From Pyrrhosoma nymphula (Eukaryota; Arthropoda; Insecta; Odonata; Coenagrionidae): a stretch of 64,000 nt of DNA. Of the stretch, positions 28,201-42,800 are shown piece after piece. Made by a program: the position numbers and the translations under genes. The DNA lies in the NCBI GenBank assembly GCA_963573305.1, contig OY754333.1, positions 21,573,013-21,637,012 of the forward strand, written 5' to 3'. The number at the start of each line of letters is the position of its first letter. Position 1 is the first letter of the stretch. The notes beneath the pieces were generated by a model. The model searched no databases. It saw only the letters and a program-made list of their open reading frames with translations, and had not been told where the DNA came from.

Positions 28201-31200
28201 AAAAGCCTGAATATCATAAACAATGAGCTGCGAAAATCTACAAAAAAAGTACCTTATTAATTGTTTGACGTATTTTTGGACCACATGTACATGCATGTAC
28301 GTACGTACAAGCGCTAGCTGTCCACTTCAAAAGTGTGGCTATTACTGAATGTAAGTAGTTTGACCAAGGCCTAAGATTCGGCTAGAGTTAACCTTCTCTA
28401 AACTCATGAAATCTCAATTCGTTCCCAGACGTCGGCCTCGTCCACGATAGTGGGGGCGTCAGAGGTGCCGGCGGAGGTGTGGGACAACTCTTCGGCATCC
28501 GCCCTCTGTCTATTCCCGCGCTTCTCGGTCGACGTCGAAGTCTTCAACGGGCAGGGGGAGCCACCAACGAAGGTGGCCACGTGGTTGGCCGACGGTGCCG
28601 CTTCCTCTGGGCCGTGGGGCGAGACGGGACTAATGGTGGAGACGCGGGCCTACCTACCGCCGCAGAGACCTCATCTCCGAGTGGGCATCGTTGAGGTCAG
28701 TCCGAAGCCATTGGAAGTGATTACAAGTACCCAATACACCGACTGAGGTAGGTCAACCCTTTCGCAACGAACGCGAACGCTCCGAAGATTTTTCATCTCA
28801 TGTGAACCAGAGTCCTCTGGATTACACTCTCAAAACACTACCCCCTCACCGAGTTATACCACTTCATAGTTATTATATGCCAATCCAGAGGACTTTGATG
28901 TGAACGAATGCCGAATAGGGATCGTGCATAAACTACGTTACCGTTTTCGGTAACTTTTTTACCCCCTTTCTCCCCCCCCTTCGTTGACAACCGTTGTATT
29001 TTTCCCACCCCCCCCCCCTCCCCGACATGTAGCGTTGTCTCTGCATATGAAACTTTCAATACAAAAATATTTTCTCAATTATTGAGTGAGTTCTTTTTTG
29101 AGGACAGGTTTAAATAAGACATATTAAGTAGCCGAACTAGATATAATAGAGCTATCTACTCTCAATTGGAACGAGTAATATTAGTTTTTTTAAATTTTCA
29201 AAAAATCAACCATGAATCACATGAAGTTAAAAAAAAACTAGAATTTCTAACGACACTGAATAAACAATGTTCCCTTATCCCTCCATGAGCCAATATCGTG
29301 GATTATAGTTATTTGATTAGAAGACTCTTGATAGGGCTGTGTAATAGTTACGTATTCTACGGACTTCTCGTAATATAGTCGACGCGATGTTGACGAGTTA
29401 GAAACGTAAACAAGCGCATTGTAACAGCTACCTACGTTACTTTGAGTCACCCCTCCTTCCCCCTCGTTATCCGCCGTAGGTTTTTAGGCAACTCCCTCCC
29501 CCCACCCCATAAGTTGTTAACGTAGTTTGTGCATGATCCCTTATAAACGGCATAAATGTTTCTACACAAGTGAACGAAAGCCGTGGGAGGTTCTGCAGCG
29601 ACTGTGTGAGTCAAAACAAATACTAAATTTCACATTTTTTATATTTTGTCAAAATAATTCCTGCTTACACTGATGCAATGCGTTACCTATAGAAACCCAA
29701 AAGTAAGGTACAAAATATTCAGATTATTCCACGAATGTATTTTAAATGAGCACTTTTTACCAGCGATAGGAGCCGACAGCAGCGCCATTTCCTACGAATT
29801 ACCGCATTTTGGCTTTAATAACGGCATTAATTCTTCAATTACTAGAAAAATAAGGTGGTAAGATGCCTATATTTTATTTTTATTCAATTTCTCTGGAGTA
29901 TTTCCTCCTTAAAAATAGTTTTCCACGAAAATAGCATGTATATTTTATGGAAAAATACTATTTTTCCCCATATTTCTCTCATTCCCCCATTGAACACAAT
30001 GTAATTTCAAGTTCAATTATAAAATAAAATAGCGTGGAAAGGTATTATTTTGTTGTTCATATCAGATAGAGTACAACGTTTTCCACAAGTAGACAGAATA
30101 TGAATAAAATGACATTGAAGTCATTTTACGGTGGAACCACCTTAAGACGACTTCGCAGCCAAGCTAGAAAAAAGGTCCCAGGTGTCATTTGGAACCTCTC
30201 ATGGCTGGAACCCTATCCTCGACCTGCGAGCGGGGATTGTCACTAACCTTTCTCTCAGCGACAGCCACACTCATGGCATGTGGTCACGGTCAACTATTTG
30301 TTTTCGCAGTGGATACACTACAAAAAAACTATTTGTTAATTACTCGTAAAGTAAGTGAGCTGGAACGAAGGGTGAGATTAAATCCGCCCTCCCGCCGGAG
30401 ATATGGGTGTGGCGTACGCGAATGATTCCGACATGAAAGATTTAGTTGAAGGAGTTCTTGTCATTACATGCTTTTCTTAAATGTCTTTCCATGGACCCAT
30501 GGTTCCATGGTTATCACTTCATTTACAACTAAATAAAAATGTCGTGAAATACCCTCACTACATTGTGATTCGAGGTGTAATAGCGGTAAAGCATCCGACT
30601 CTCGTCCCGTCGCGTCGTCGCATCACGTCCGCAATCTGGCCGCAATTTTTTCTTAAAAAAGGTCCAAGTTCTTTTTAATCCTAGTTTTAAGCAACACCAT
30701 TTATTTTATAAATATTTCATTAACTAGGACAAGAGGGTTAAAAATGAAAAAAAATGAAAAAAATTAAGAATGCTTTTAAAAAAAATATTAAAAAATAAAC
30801 GTCTTAACATCGTACTAAAAAAGAAAAAATAATATTTTCTCAAGTGAATGAAAGTTTATCCTAATACTGGAAGTATATAAATTCAATTCAAAGAAGTTAG
30901 CCACACAATGGATTACCTATGAACATAAATAGAAAAATTATGCTTTCAACAATATAACATGGCTCTCTATCATATTCGATATAAACATAAATTCATGAAA
31001 TATGAAGATTTTGGTATTAAATGAAATAGTGAACTTCTAGAAATCTTTAAATGAACTTAAGGTGCGAAAGATGAATGAGGTAGAACGCCCCATGCTTTTC
31101 GTTGTGATCTTGCATAAATAGACAACTTTAAACATATTATATTGTTGAAAAAATAATGTTTTTCTATCTATGTTCTTAGGTAATCCATTGTGTGGCTAAT

Positions 31201-33829
31201 TTCCTTGAATTGAATTTAATTATTTCTAGTAATAGGCTAAACTTTCATTCGCTTGAGAAAATGTTAAATAAATTTTTCTTTTTTAGTACTATGTTAAGAT
31301 ATTTTTTTTTTCATTTTTTAGTAAAATTTTATTTTTTATTAAAGCATTCTCAAAAATGTTTTTTTTTTTTTTTTCATTTTTTTTAAAACCAGAGTTCTGA
31401 AATTTTTCAGTCATAGTGGTTTAGTGTCTAGGATAGGTTAGTAGTTTACAGTCATAGTGGTCAAGTCTCTTTGGTTACCTCGTTCTCATCTCCTCATCTC
31501 TACGTTCATCAAAAACCATGCATATATAACATGCCTGTTTAAAATTTGTTGATAATTCAAGAAGAGATCAATTGCCAAGTAAATTGAATAAAATATCTGT
31601 GAAAATTGTCTGTAGAAGTAGAGGAAATTAAACCCCTATGCATGCATCTCAGTCATCCAGGTGAACATCTTTTGGGATGATTTGAATCTCGATAAAAACG
31701 TGCATATATTTCCCGGCACTTGTACTTTGCGCCTCGGGCAACATGCACGTGTTTACGAGGCTCAAACCCTCCCAGTCGATGGTGACTAGAATGACCGAAA
31801 TGTATGCATGGGAGTCTAATTTCCTCTGCTTCTATTAGCAAGTTTGAATTAATCTTTAATTTCATTTGCGTTTGGTTCTTTACTTTAATTTTTTCTCTCT
31901 AGCTCAGAGTGTGACGACTTCCAAATCTATTCGAAATTCAGTCAGATAACATTGAAATTCAGTTTGTTTGGACACTATTTACTTTCACACCAGACCCAAA
32001 CAAGATGTTGCACATATGTTAGAAAGACCCTGGGGCCCCAAAATGGGCCTTTTGAAGTCTGTACATTATCGCTATACCTTATTTTTTCACAACATTGAAG
32101 ATATATGAGCATAACCTTTGGAGCATTGACAAGGTCCTTGAGCTCAGAAGTAAAAGTGGGGCTATGATAGGCCTTGTGGCCACCAACTGTTGCTTTATAT
32201 TCTAAATCATAGTGGATGAGCTGATAGAGCCTCTTGCAATATTGCATGCAAGTATATAAGGTAGCACTAGTGAGGAAATAGGCCATAGGCATTTTTACTA
32301 CAACCTCTCCATGTGTGGTTAATGATTGCAGAATAACTTCTTTGAATAGTTACTGACCACTTCAATAATACATTGATTAATTTATGGAGGTTTGGCCATG
32401 TATTTTTTAAGAAACTCAACTTCCTTCTTCCACCAACGTTTCGCCTTTTTATTAAGACTTCTTCAGGGCTCAAAGGATTAACTTTCTTACTGCGACAATA
32501 ACTTATTTATCTATTGTCTCTGCAAGAAAGTAAATCCTTTGAGGCCTGAAGAAGCCTTAATAAAAAGGCGAAATGTTGGCGGAAGAAGGAAGTTGAGTTT
32601 CTTAAAAAAGACATGGTCAAAAATCCATAAATTAACCAATGTGTTAATGATTTCTAAATAGTATATGAATTTCAGGAAGATCTTTTTGTTTCTATGCACC
32701 AATTTTATATTTCTTCTTCCCATTGAAATTCAACGGGCACCATCTTTTAGTTTCTTTATAAAATCGAAAAAGATAATGGTTAAACCCATTAAATTCCACT
32801 CCATTTGTATTAGCTAAAAGTAGTCAAATGAAAAATCTTTCCCTTCTTAGGGAAATGGTGATTTTTATTAAGTGCGCTTCAACAATGAAGTATTTTATGC
32901 TTTCCCAGCGAATAATATTGATGTAATTTCTTCTCAGGCTTCCGACCGGGTTAGCTTCTCTATCTCAGCCAGCATTTCGACGGAAGACTTATCCATTGTC
33001 TTCAGGAATCATTTTATTCATCAGAAGCCCTGAAGACGATGGAAGTCTTCCATCTAAATGTTGGCAGAAATGGATAATCTAACCGGGTTTGTAAGCCCGA
33101 GAAGAAATTAAAATTTCATTTACCCTTTTAACACTAGAAGGACCAGACCCGTCATTTTGACGGGTAACCTCTACTTACTTAATCATATTGTCTACAAATT
33201 TTTTTCCGTCGTCTTAATTTTTTCTGACTTTTATTTATTTTTTTATGGTACGTATTCTGTTAAAATATAATTTAATTTTTTCACATTGAAATGGAGTTAT
33301 ACCACCTGTCTACCTAAAAAGACCAACACCCGTCAAAATGACGGGTTAGGCGTTTCTATTTTATTTGTAACGGTAACGCGTGTTTTATTCAGGAAATCAC
33401 AACACTATATTACGCCTGGCCATTTTGATGTTTTAGTTACCACATTTATGCATTTAACATTCCTTATTACACTTTGAATTGAAATAAGTTGATGACCATA
33501 TATATAAGTAGATGACATATATATATATATATACGAGTTCGTGGAAAATCACACACGCGATAATATAAATAAACTATGCCACAGGTGGGGCGGAATGAAA
33601 TATAAACACATAAAAAAGAACACTCACACTATAAGTTGATATTTCGGTTGCTCTAGAACCTTTCTCAAAGATAGACGGATACAGAAAGAAATCTTTCCTT
33701 CTGATGAATGATTTCTTTCTGTATCCGTCTATCTTTGAGAAAGGTTCTAGAGCAACCGAAATATCAACTTATAGTGTGAGTGTTCTTTTTTATGTGTTTA
33801 TATTTCATTCCGCCCCACCTGTGGCATAG

Positions 33830-33894
<65 letters not shown>

Positions 33895-36800
33895 TAGCAA
33901 CAAGGCGTTGAGGTTGGGGAAGGATAGGAAAGTAAATCAGTGGACACTCACAGGCAGATGATCAATGACGACACCGGTGTCATATATATATATATATATA
34001 TATATAGAAATGACCATAAACGAAGAAATATTTGAAATAATTACTACCCGTCAAAATGACGGGTAATGGTCCTTCTAGGTAGCCATACAACCCCGGTCCT
34101 TCTAGTGTTATAAAAATTTTATCCAAGATGATCGTGCATGTACATATCTAACAGATGATACCCTGGGCATATTGGGAAGACGACCCAGTGGAGGGAGGCA
34201 AGTGGACGGGGTATTGCGTGGACTTCATGAAGGCCCTGGGCGAGCGAATGGAGGTAGACTATGAGCTGGTCGCCTACCGCGATGGCTACTTCGGGGACAG
34301 GAGGGCCGACGGGAAATGGGACGGAGCCATCGGAGATTTGGCCAAGGGAGTGAGTAGTATTCCTGATATATCCTGTCCAAATCTTAATTTCCATATTGTA
34401 AGCAATAATGCACGTTATTGTAAAAATTTTTCACGCGTTTCCAGCCAAGTAAGGATTTTGGCTGTTGCCAATGTTTCGACGGAATACTCCTCCATCGTCT
34501 TCAGAACAATGATATTCAGGACATTCTGTAAACCCCCAATGTCTCCCAAGGAGAAAAAAACCCATTGCCAGAGCTTGCGTTCCATATATATCAACTGTCG
34601 CGGGGAAAATCTCTAGGACCCTGGCCAGACGAAATATATACTAACTATTCACAAACCACCGAAAAAACTGCGAGGCAATTTGGTACGAGTCAAGGACAAA
34701 TTGGGTCTCATAACATCTGGAGTTTGCCGTATTCCATATCAGTGCGGAAGAATATACATCGGGGAGACAGGACGCACGATTGAGACCCGAATTAAAGAAC
34801 ACAGGAGGTGTATTAGACTGTTCCACCCGGAGAAATCTGTCTTGTCTGAACATAGCCTATCAGAAGACCATATCATCTCCTTTGATGATGCTCAACTGGT
34901 TTCCAATGCCAAAGGGTATTAGGAGCGTCCACTAATAGAAGCAATTGAAATCAGGCTGGAAAATAACAATTTAAATTGGGACTTTGGCTACAACTTAAGC
35001 AGGGAATGGACACCGTTATTTCGAAAAATAACGGAAAAAAAGGAGACAACAATGCCCATCCGATTAGACGGGTATATAAGCGTCGACAGAATGTCCTGAA
35101 AATTATTGTTCTGAAGATGATGGAGGAGTATTCCGTCGAAACGTTGGCAACAGCCAAAATCCTAACTCGGCTGGGAACCCGTTAAAAAATTATACATTTT
35201 ATTCGCCTAGAAAGAATAAAATCTTATGTTATGCTCGTAAGTGTTTATCATAAATTTGACAGTGGCATCTGATGATTATGACATTGATTAATGAATAAAA
35301 AAGCATCCTTCTGCAGACAAATCTATGCTTAAATTTCCAAAATGACTTTTTTGTATTACCTTTTAGTTAATATTTATTGTGCGGTGAATATTATTAATAT
35401 TAAAGATATTTGATACTATGAATTATTCTAGTTAATTTAATACAATTTATTTACTATTTGATTTGAAGGCTACATTTAAATATGCCCCCTCAACTAGAGT
35501 CCTATTCCCCGTAAGATATATTTAAGTGCAGAATGTCAAGCACTAATAAAGTAGCGACTGTATTTATTGTTTTTTTTAAGGAAACGGATCTTTTGGTGGC
35601 TTCGACCGTTATGACGTCAGAGAGAGAAGAAGTGATAGACTTCGTGGCTCCATACTTCGAGCAGACCGGAATATCCATCGGTTGGTACTTCTGATGACTA
35701 CGTCAGCAAAGAATTTGTGGAAGGCTGAAAACTATACTTAAGGCTTTTGATAATGGCCAATGGGTCTGATATGACCCCAATCCACTACTTCGAAGCTCAG
35801 CTCTGTCTGTGGCACAAAAGATCTTACCGGGTTTTTAAAAAAAATTAAAATATTTTTATTAATTCCTGCATGCTGGAGCAACATGCTCATGTGTGAAACA
35901 AAAATGCAGAGTTAACATTCTAACAAATACCACAATACAGATAATATACAGATAAATTTAGCGGCACAAATTATACAGCTTTCCATTTTCTTGAGTGAGA
36001 TGCTCACTTCGCAACACAGTTTGCTTTCCATTCGTTACAGACCCTACGCACTAGGCAGCGCACTTCAAAATAGATCGGGAGCAGAGCTGATGCGTGCTAA
36101 GCAATAAAAGAACTTCGATATTCGCATTCGGGATTGTTGTTTTAGTTGATTGTTGTTGATTGTTAGTGTTGATATTTGGTAAAAGAGTAAATCATGGATA
36201 TTGCACAGCTTTTAATTACCTACTGTGTGGTTAAAAAAAACTTAGGTTTTAAAAAACGTATTTTGAAAGAATACAATGACTGTACCAGCCCCGCCATGTT
36301 TAGTGCGCTTTCTTCGTTTTTTTTGTTTCATTTTTTGAAGCCGTACGACAGGTGGCTTAGTGAGGCGTCGGAGGCATGCACATTGTCACTTTGTTTACAA
36401 ATGGTGGCTTTTCTGGGAATTCCGATTGAATTGGTATAGAAGAAGATTGATTGCTCCACTGAAAATGGGTAAAATATCTGGCTTTGCTCCTGGATGCACC
36501 ACAGGGTATTCCACAACCTTTAAAAAGAACAAACTTTTAGGCGTGAAGAATAAAAGCTTGTTTATGGATAATGTAAGTACTCTTTTTTTTATTCTTCACG
36601 TTACCGTATAGCAAGGTATGGTCAATGATGATGATTACCGATGTAGCCATCGCAGAACTTTTATTATTTTGACAGAATTTGTTTTTTTTTCTCAATGTGA
36701 TTTTAATTTCTTTGATGTGACCATTGAAGGTATGTATTACCAAATTCAAGTACTCGTGAATTACGCTCATTATCCTTACCGACGCTAATGTTTTTTTGTA

Positions 36801-39800
36801 GCCGTTCTCTATATAAACATATTTCTCAAGCTATATCATTTACAAAGGATTTCCTTCCATCTGTTGAGCCCCTATGACGGAAAATTTTAGAAGTAGATCT
36901 GGTTACGACATCATCGCAGTCGCACGGCTGCCGTAGGTTGTTGGTTCTCTCGAATGATCCATGATAGGTGAATGAAGAGATTTTCTGCTATTCAATTCAT
37001 ATATCTTATGTGGTTAACATTATTGTTTGACGGAAAGAACCATTAGTTGCTTCCTAACTAGCCGTAATTTCCCACAGTACGAAATAAAAAAAGTAAATAC
37101 CGCGTTTGTTTACATTTGGTTGATAGAGATCATCTGATTCCATGTATCCAGTTAAAGCTCTTTATAGGAAATTCGATGAAATATATCTAATTTATTTTTA
37201 TGTCGTGAAAACATGTTTAGTCCCTATCTCTCCCATGTAAAAATCGGCCAAACATGGCCGTATGCGCAAGGTTGACCGTACTTTCCGATACAGAGATTTA
37301 TATCCAGTACGACAGTGGTGCCGCGGTTGGCAGCTTCAAAAAAGGTATCATGCCGAAGTTAGGAGTCTGTTATCCTTCAGTATCCATGGACTGTACATAT
37401 ATAAACAAATTCGGCTGCGACTGTTGTGAACCTAAAGAAGGTAGTCTACTTGCAGGTTACTGAACGTTTCGCTTTCCGCGCTTATCGTTGCATTCAACGT
37501 CATTCGTGTGCGCTGACTTGCGCTGATGTGTTTCGACCTGCGCCTACTTCAACAACTTGCACGGAAAGCTCCCTAAATCAAAAGTTATAATCCGTACTTG
37601 TCACATGCTATAAATATTAATGTAGTGTCACAATCATCAAAATAAGCAAATATCCGACCAGACTTAATAACAGCTGAATGAGGAATTTTGAGGAATAAGG
37701 AAAAGCAGATTCCTTTATGGAATCCAAGGTAGTGAAACATATATAAGACACTGTCTCCGGCGTTACTTTGTGGAACTCCTTCATTTTAATAATAATAAAC
37801 ACTTGGTTGTTATTCCACACTTTATTGGAAACAAACGACCTGGATTTCAGTATATCATGCCATCATCAGGTACAAACAGTTGGGTGGCTTACGCTTATGT
37901 AGGTATTCGTGGGTGGAGGGGGGGATTTGAAAACAGAGGAGGAGTTTGGGGAGCATAAGTAACGGACAAGGCTGTTTTTTGAAGGAGAGTAGGGGGGGGG
38001 TGGCCTTGGGATTTCTTCCATAAGAAAACAACAAAGTAAGGGGGGGGGGGGGAGTGATAAAGAAATAGACTCCCAAAAAGGTTTAAAAGTATGAGTAAAT
38101 TAAGGTTGAGAGTTTGTTTCCAATAAAGTGTGGAATAACAACCAAGTGTTTATTATTATTAAAAGTAGTGAAACATTTTCTCCTATATTCTCAGTGCAAG
38201 AGTAAACGAACCCGTTTCAACGCTAAAAATAAATGCATGGAGGTAAGGTAATAAATTTACTTCATACCTTTTTCTTAGCATCGATACGTACCTACTTTCA
38301 AGGCTTCAACTAATACCAAAGACAAACCTCGGCAATTTAAATTCAATACGTATAGTGAGCCTTGTGGTTCGAGGTATTTCGATTACTAATACTTATTTCC
38401 CTTTAGTTTGGTAAATTGCCTTTTAGGTGGAGAATCTGAACCACTGGCCATTATTAATTGACAATTATTTATACCTTAATATTATCGTCATTTTTAAGAT
38501 TTAAACTATTAAGATAGATGAACAAATGCTAAATTAACTATTTTGTTTGTTGTACTTCAATGACTTATATTTTCCCTTTTGAATGTTAAGTTGTCTTGTT
38601 TGAGGATCCCAATTGGTGAAGAATGTTGACTAATGACCATTCGTGCGCTTTTAGGTGGAGAATCTGAACCACTGGCCATTATTAATTGACAATTATTTAT
38701 ACCTTAATATTATCGTCATTTTTAAGATTTAAACTATTAAGATAGATGAACAAATGCGACATTAACTATTTTGTTTGTTGTACTTCAATGACTTATATTT
38801 TCCCTTTTGAATGTTAAGTTGTCTTGTTTGAGGATCCCAATTGGTGAAGAATGTTGACTAATGACCATTCGTGCGCTTTTAGGTGGAGAATCTGAACCAC
38901 TGGCCATTATTAATTGACAATTATTTATACCTTAATATTATCGTCATTTTTAAGATTTAAACTATTAAGATAGATGAACAAATGCGACATTAACTATTTT
39001 GTTTGTTGTACTTCAATGACTTATATTTTCCCTTTTGAATGTTAAGTTGTCTTGTTTGAGGATCCCAATTGGTGAAGAATGTTGACTAATGACCATTCGT
39101 GCGTTTCACTTATTTTTAGTTATACGTAAACCCGTAAGGAAAACGTCTTTATTCAAGTTTATGACCGTCCTACGGTTGGAGGTTTGGCTGAGCATAGTCG
39201 GAGCATTAACAGTGACCGGGATAATGATCTGGTTTCTGGACAAGTATTCTCCATACAGTGCCCAGAACAACAAGAAGATGTATCCATACCCTTGCAGGTA
39301 AGTACTAACCCAGATAAAATCTAACTTCCGGCTCATATTAAGTGCATTACAATGACTATTTTCACATTTAATTAAAATATTGAGGTCTTGTGAAGATCGC
39401 CTTGAAGTATCAGCCTTAAATGTGTCCTCGAATTTTCACAGAATGCCTTTATATTCAACGATCATCCTACCAATGACTAGAACATATAAATACTTTCGTT
39501 TAGTGTCATTAGGCGGTGAATTAATTCCCCTTAACTATCTCTCCTTTGTCGATATTTCTCGCTAGATGATAACCGCAAATAATGAGAGTATTATTTATAT
39601 TCATTGATTTTACAGTACCCTGAAAACAATCTCAAATTATTTTACATTAATTGCTCTAATAGACAACCACGGATAAGCTATAAATGATTTTATTTGTTTA
39701 TATATTTATTTATTCTTCACCGCATTGTCATTAAAATAAAATTATAAAAATTAAATAAATTATGATTAAAAATTTTGGTTTAGCCCCTGTTGAATAAATT

Positions 39801-42800
39801 TAATTTAAATCCTAACGCGCAAATTAATCTTCTTTTCGTCGCCGCAGGAAGTTCACGTTGAAGGAGTCCTTTTGGTTCGCCCTCACGTCGTTCACACCTC
39901 AAGGAGGAGGCGAGGCCCCCAAGGCTCTCTCCAGTCGAACCCTCGTGGCCGCCTATTGGCTCTTCGTGGTCCTCATGCTGGCCACCTTCACGGCCAACCT
40001 AGCCGCTTTCCTCACAGTCGAAAGGATGCAGGTACTCAGGCTATAATGGGATTTTAACTGGCTCCTTATTTGGCATCGCTATTTTATGTTAATTAATGAG
40101 AAAAAGATAAAGAACGAATTCTTTATCTTTTTCTCTTTCTCCTACCTCCTGTAAGTTTGAATTTATATATTTGTGGCCAATTGGCGAAAACTTCAAAAGA
40201 ATATATAAATATATATATATACAATATATTTATAAAATGGTTGCAATGAATTGAAACAGCTCTGACTACGAGTAGACAATGTGATGCGGGTTACATCATG
40301 TTAGGATAAAGAAATATAAAGTGTAAACCAATTATTTTTTGTACATTAACTTGGTAATTAGTGAATGTTATAACTGATTCATTTATTTTCATTGAGAGTA
40401 AGAAAGTGTGCCAAATTTCAGCTCTATTGAACATTTTAAAGTGGGTTAGATTGCGATTACAATATTCCATCCAGACAAAGAACAAACAAACATCTACATC
40501 TACATACTACCCCGCAAGCCACCTCAATAGGCGTGTGACGGGGGGTGTTAGGACACCAGCCGTTTGCATATAAAAAGGAAACGCTCTAATGAAATTACGC
40601 CTAACATTTATTGAAGTCCCTTATTGTTCGGGGGAAAAACGAATTCCCATACCTATCCGTTCGGCAAAATATCTCTCTTAATTTATCGTTTCTGTCGAAC
40701 CTGGAACTATAGTGCGGTTCTAATATGATGTTCTCCGTGTCGCTCTTAAAGATATCTATTCTCAATTGTCCAAGCAATCTAAGCCTAGCGCGCAGCCTCC
40801 GAGTCTCTAGCGGCTCCCAGCCTAATTCGTTTAACATCTGCGTAACGCTGTCTGTACGCCCGTAGCTGTTTTTGACGAATCGCGCAGCTTTCCTTTGTAT
40901 TTTATTAAGTTCCCGGATTAAGTCTTTCGAACAGGGTTAGTTAAAATGAGCGTGGTAATAAATAACGTCATTTATTTTATTCTACCTCACCTTTCACATT
41001 AGACAGACTATGCGCTCTGATCATTAATTCAGAGAATCCAGAAGTTATATCAATTTTCAATTAAACTCAGTGTATACATTTTAATTATCTTAAATTCTCA
41101 CGTTTTTTCTTGTAACGGTACTTCACGATGTTTTTTTTTATTTTCAGTCCCCTGTCCAATCCCTGGAGCAGTTGGCTCGGCAGTCAAGAATTAATTACAC
41201 GGTCGTCAGCAATTCGACCACTCATCATTACTTTATCAATATGAAGAATGCTGAAGAGACACTCTATCGGTATGTAACAAATGGATAATGGATTTAAGAA
41301 TTTAAACCTCAAAATGTAATTCGAACGCCCACTAAACCTCTCCTCCCACTTATGCATAAACGTCATCATTTCGTATGGCCACGGGATAAAATTGGTATTT
41401 ATGAGAAACGATTACACACACATAATGTCGGTTTTTTGTTGTAAAGATAAAAAAAATGCCTTAATAATGGTATTTGTCTAAGTAATTAGAGGCAGCTAGG
41501 TTTAGCATTATATCAAAATACCTCCAAAAATTCTTTTGCAGCAAAAGTCGTTTTCTTTCTTCATGTTTTGATTCAAGCGATCACTAGGTAACCCCGTGTA
41601 TGTTTATCTCATGAGTGGTAAAACGTGTGCAGTAATGTACAATAGTTATGTCTCATTCTCTGAAAATTGTTTCCAGTGGCATAATGTAAGTGTACATAAC
41701 CAAATATATTATGTATAATGGGATCTACTGGTGATCAGGGTACACTCACTCAAGAAATAACAATAAATATTAATACTACACCTACCGCTGTTACAATTTC
41801 GACAAGCATATTACTTAGGTAATTTTAAAAAACAGAAGTATTACGAGAAGCGCAGAGATCGAAGTAGGTACATGCAGATAAAACGCACAAATGATCAGTC
41901 TTTAACATTTTTCACCAATTGGGATCCCAAAATAAGACAACTTATCATTCTATAGGGGAAGTATAAGTTATTGAAATACAGCAAACAAAACAATTAATTT
42001 CGCATTTGTATATCTCTGTTACTAGTTGAAATCTTTAAAACGTCGATAATATTAAGGAATAAACAATAATGGCAAATGGTTCAAATTATCCTCCTAAAAG
42101 AAGGCAATTTACCAAATAAAAAGGAAATATTGGTAATGCTACACGTAAATCATGACAATAAAGGCATAAGTAACTTGAAAAAAAAACATCAAAGTAATGA
42201 AAGCAAATTTTCGGGGGGGAGTTGCGATGTCCATGTCTCTGAGAAAAATCCCCGAATTTCTATTTTCAACCAAGATAAATTGTTAATTGAAAAAAGTAAA
42301 CACGCCTTAACTTGAACTTATAAGCCCCAAGTTAAATTTGGAGGAATGGCTAATCTCGTATCAAAATCCACGTCGCTACCGTTATCAAGGTAGCACTTTA
42401 GTACAGATGTTTTTATTTGTTTTTCCTATACATAAGGACAAACATTTCCACTATAGACACAAAAAACCATGGAATGAAGAACTCATAAAATATCGAATAA
42501 CCCAACAAATGGTGATAAAAGCGACTGATTTACTCCTCAGGGAAATTTCAACCTATTCAGCAAAAGATGCAGAAAACCATGAAATGGCCTTTGAACTAAG
42601 GTGCCTGCATAAATGCAAAGTAAACGGTTGCCAAAAAGATCTGATGCTTTCCCGGCGTATGCTGATAGTGAAATCTGTTCGATCTCACCAATGGATCAAA
42701 TTATGCTTTTCTGCCGACGTTTCGAAGATAGAGTCGTCCATCGTCTTCAGGGTCCTTTGAAACATCGGCGGTAATGCAGTTATTGACCTGGTGGAGAGTC

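Noticed and set aside
42338..42760. 140-codon plus-strand ORF in intron 12
   Set aside because: No recognisable domain, and its end runs into a PLE-type core on the opposite strand.
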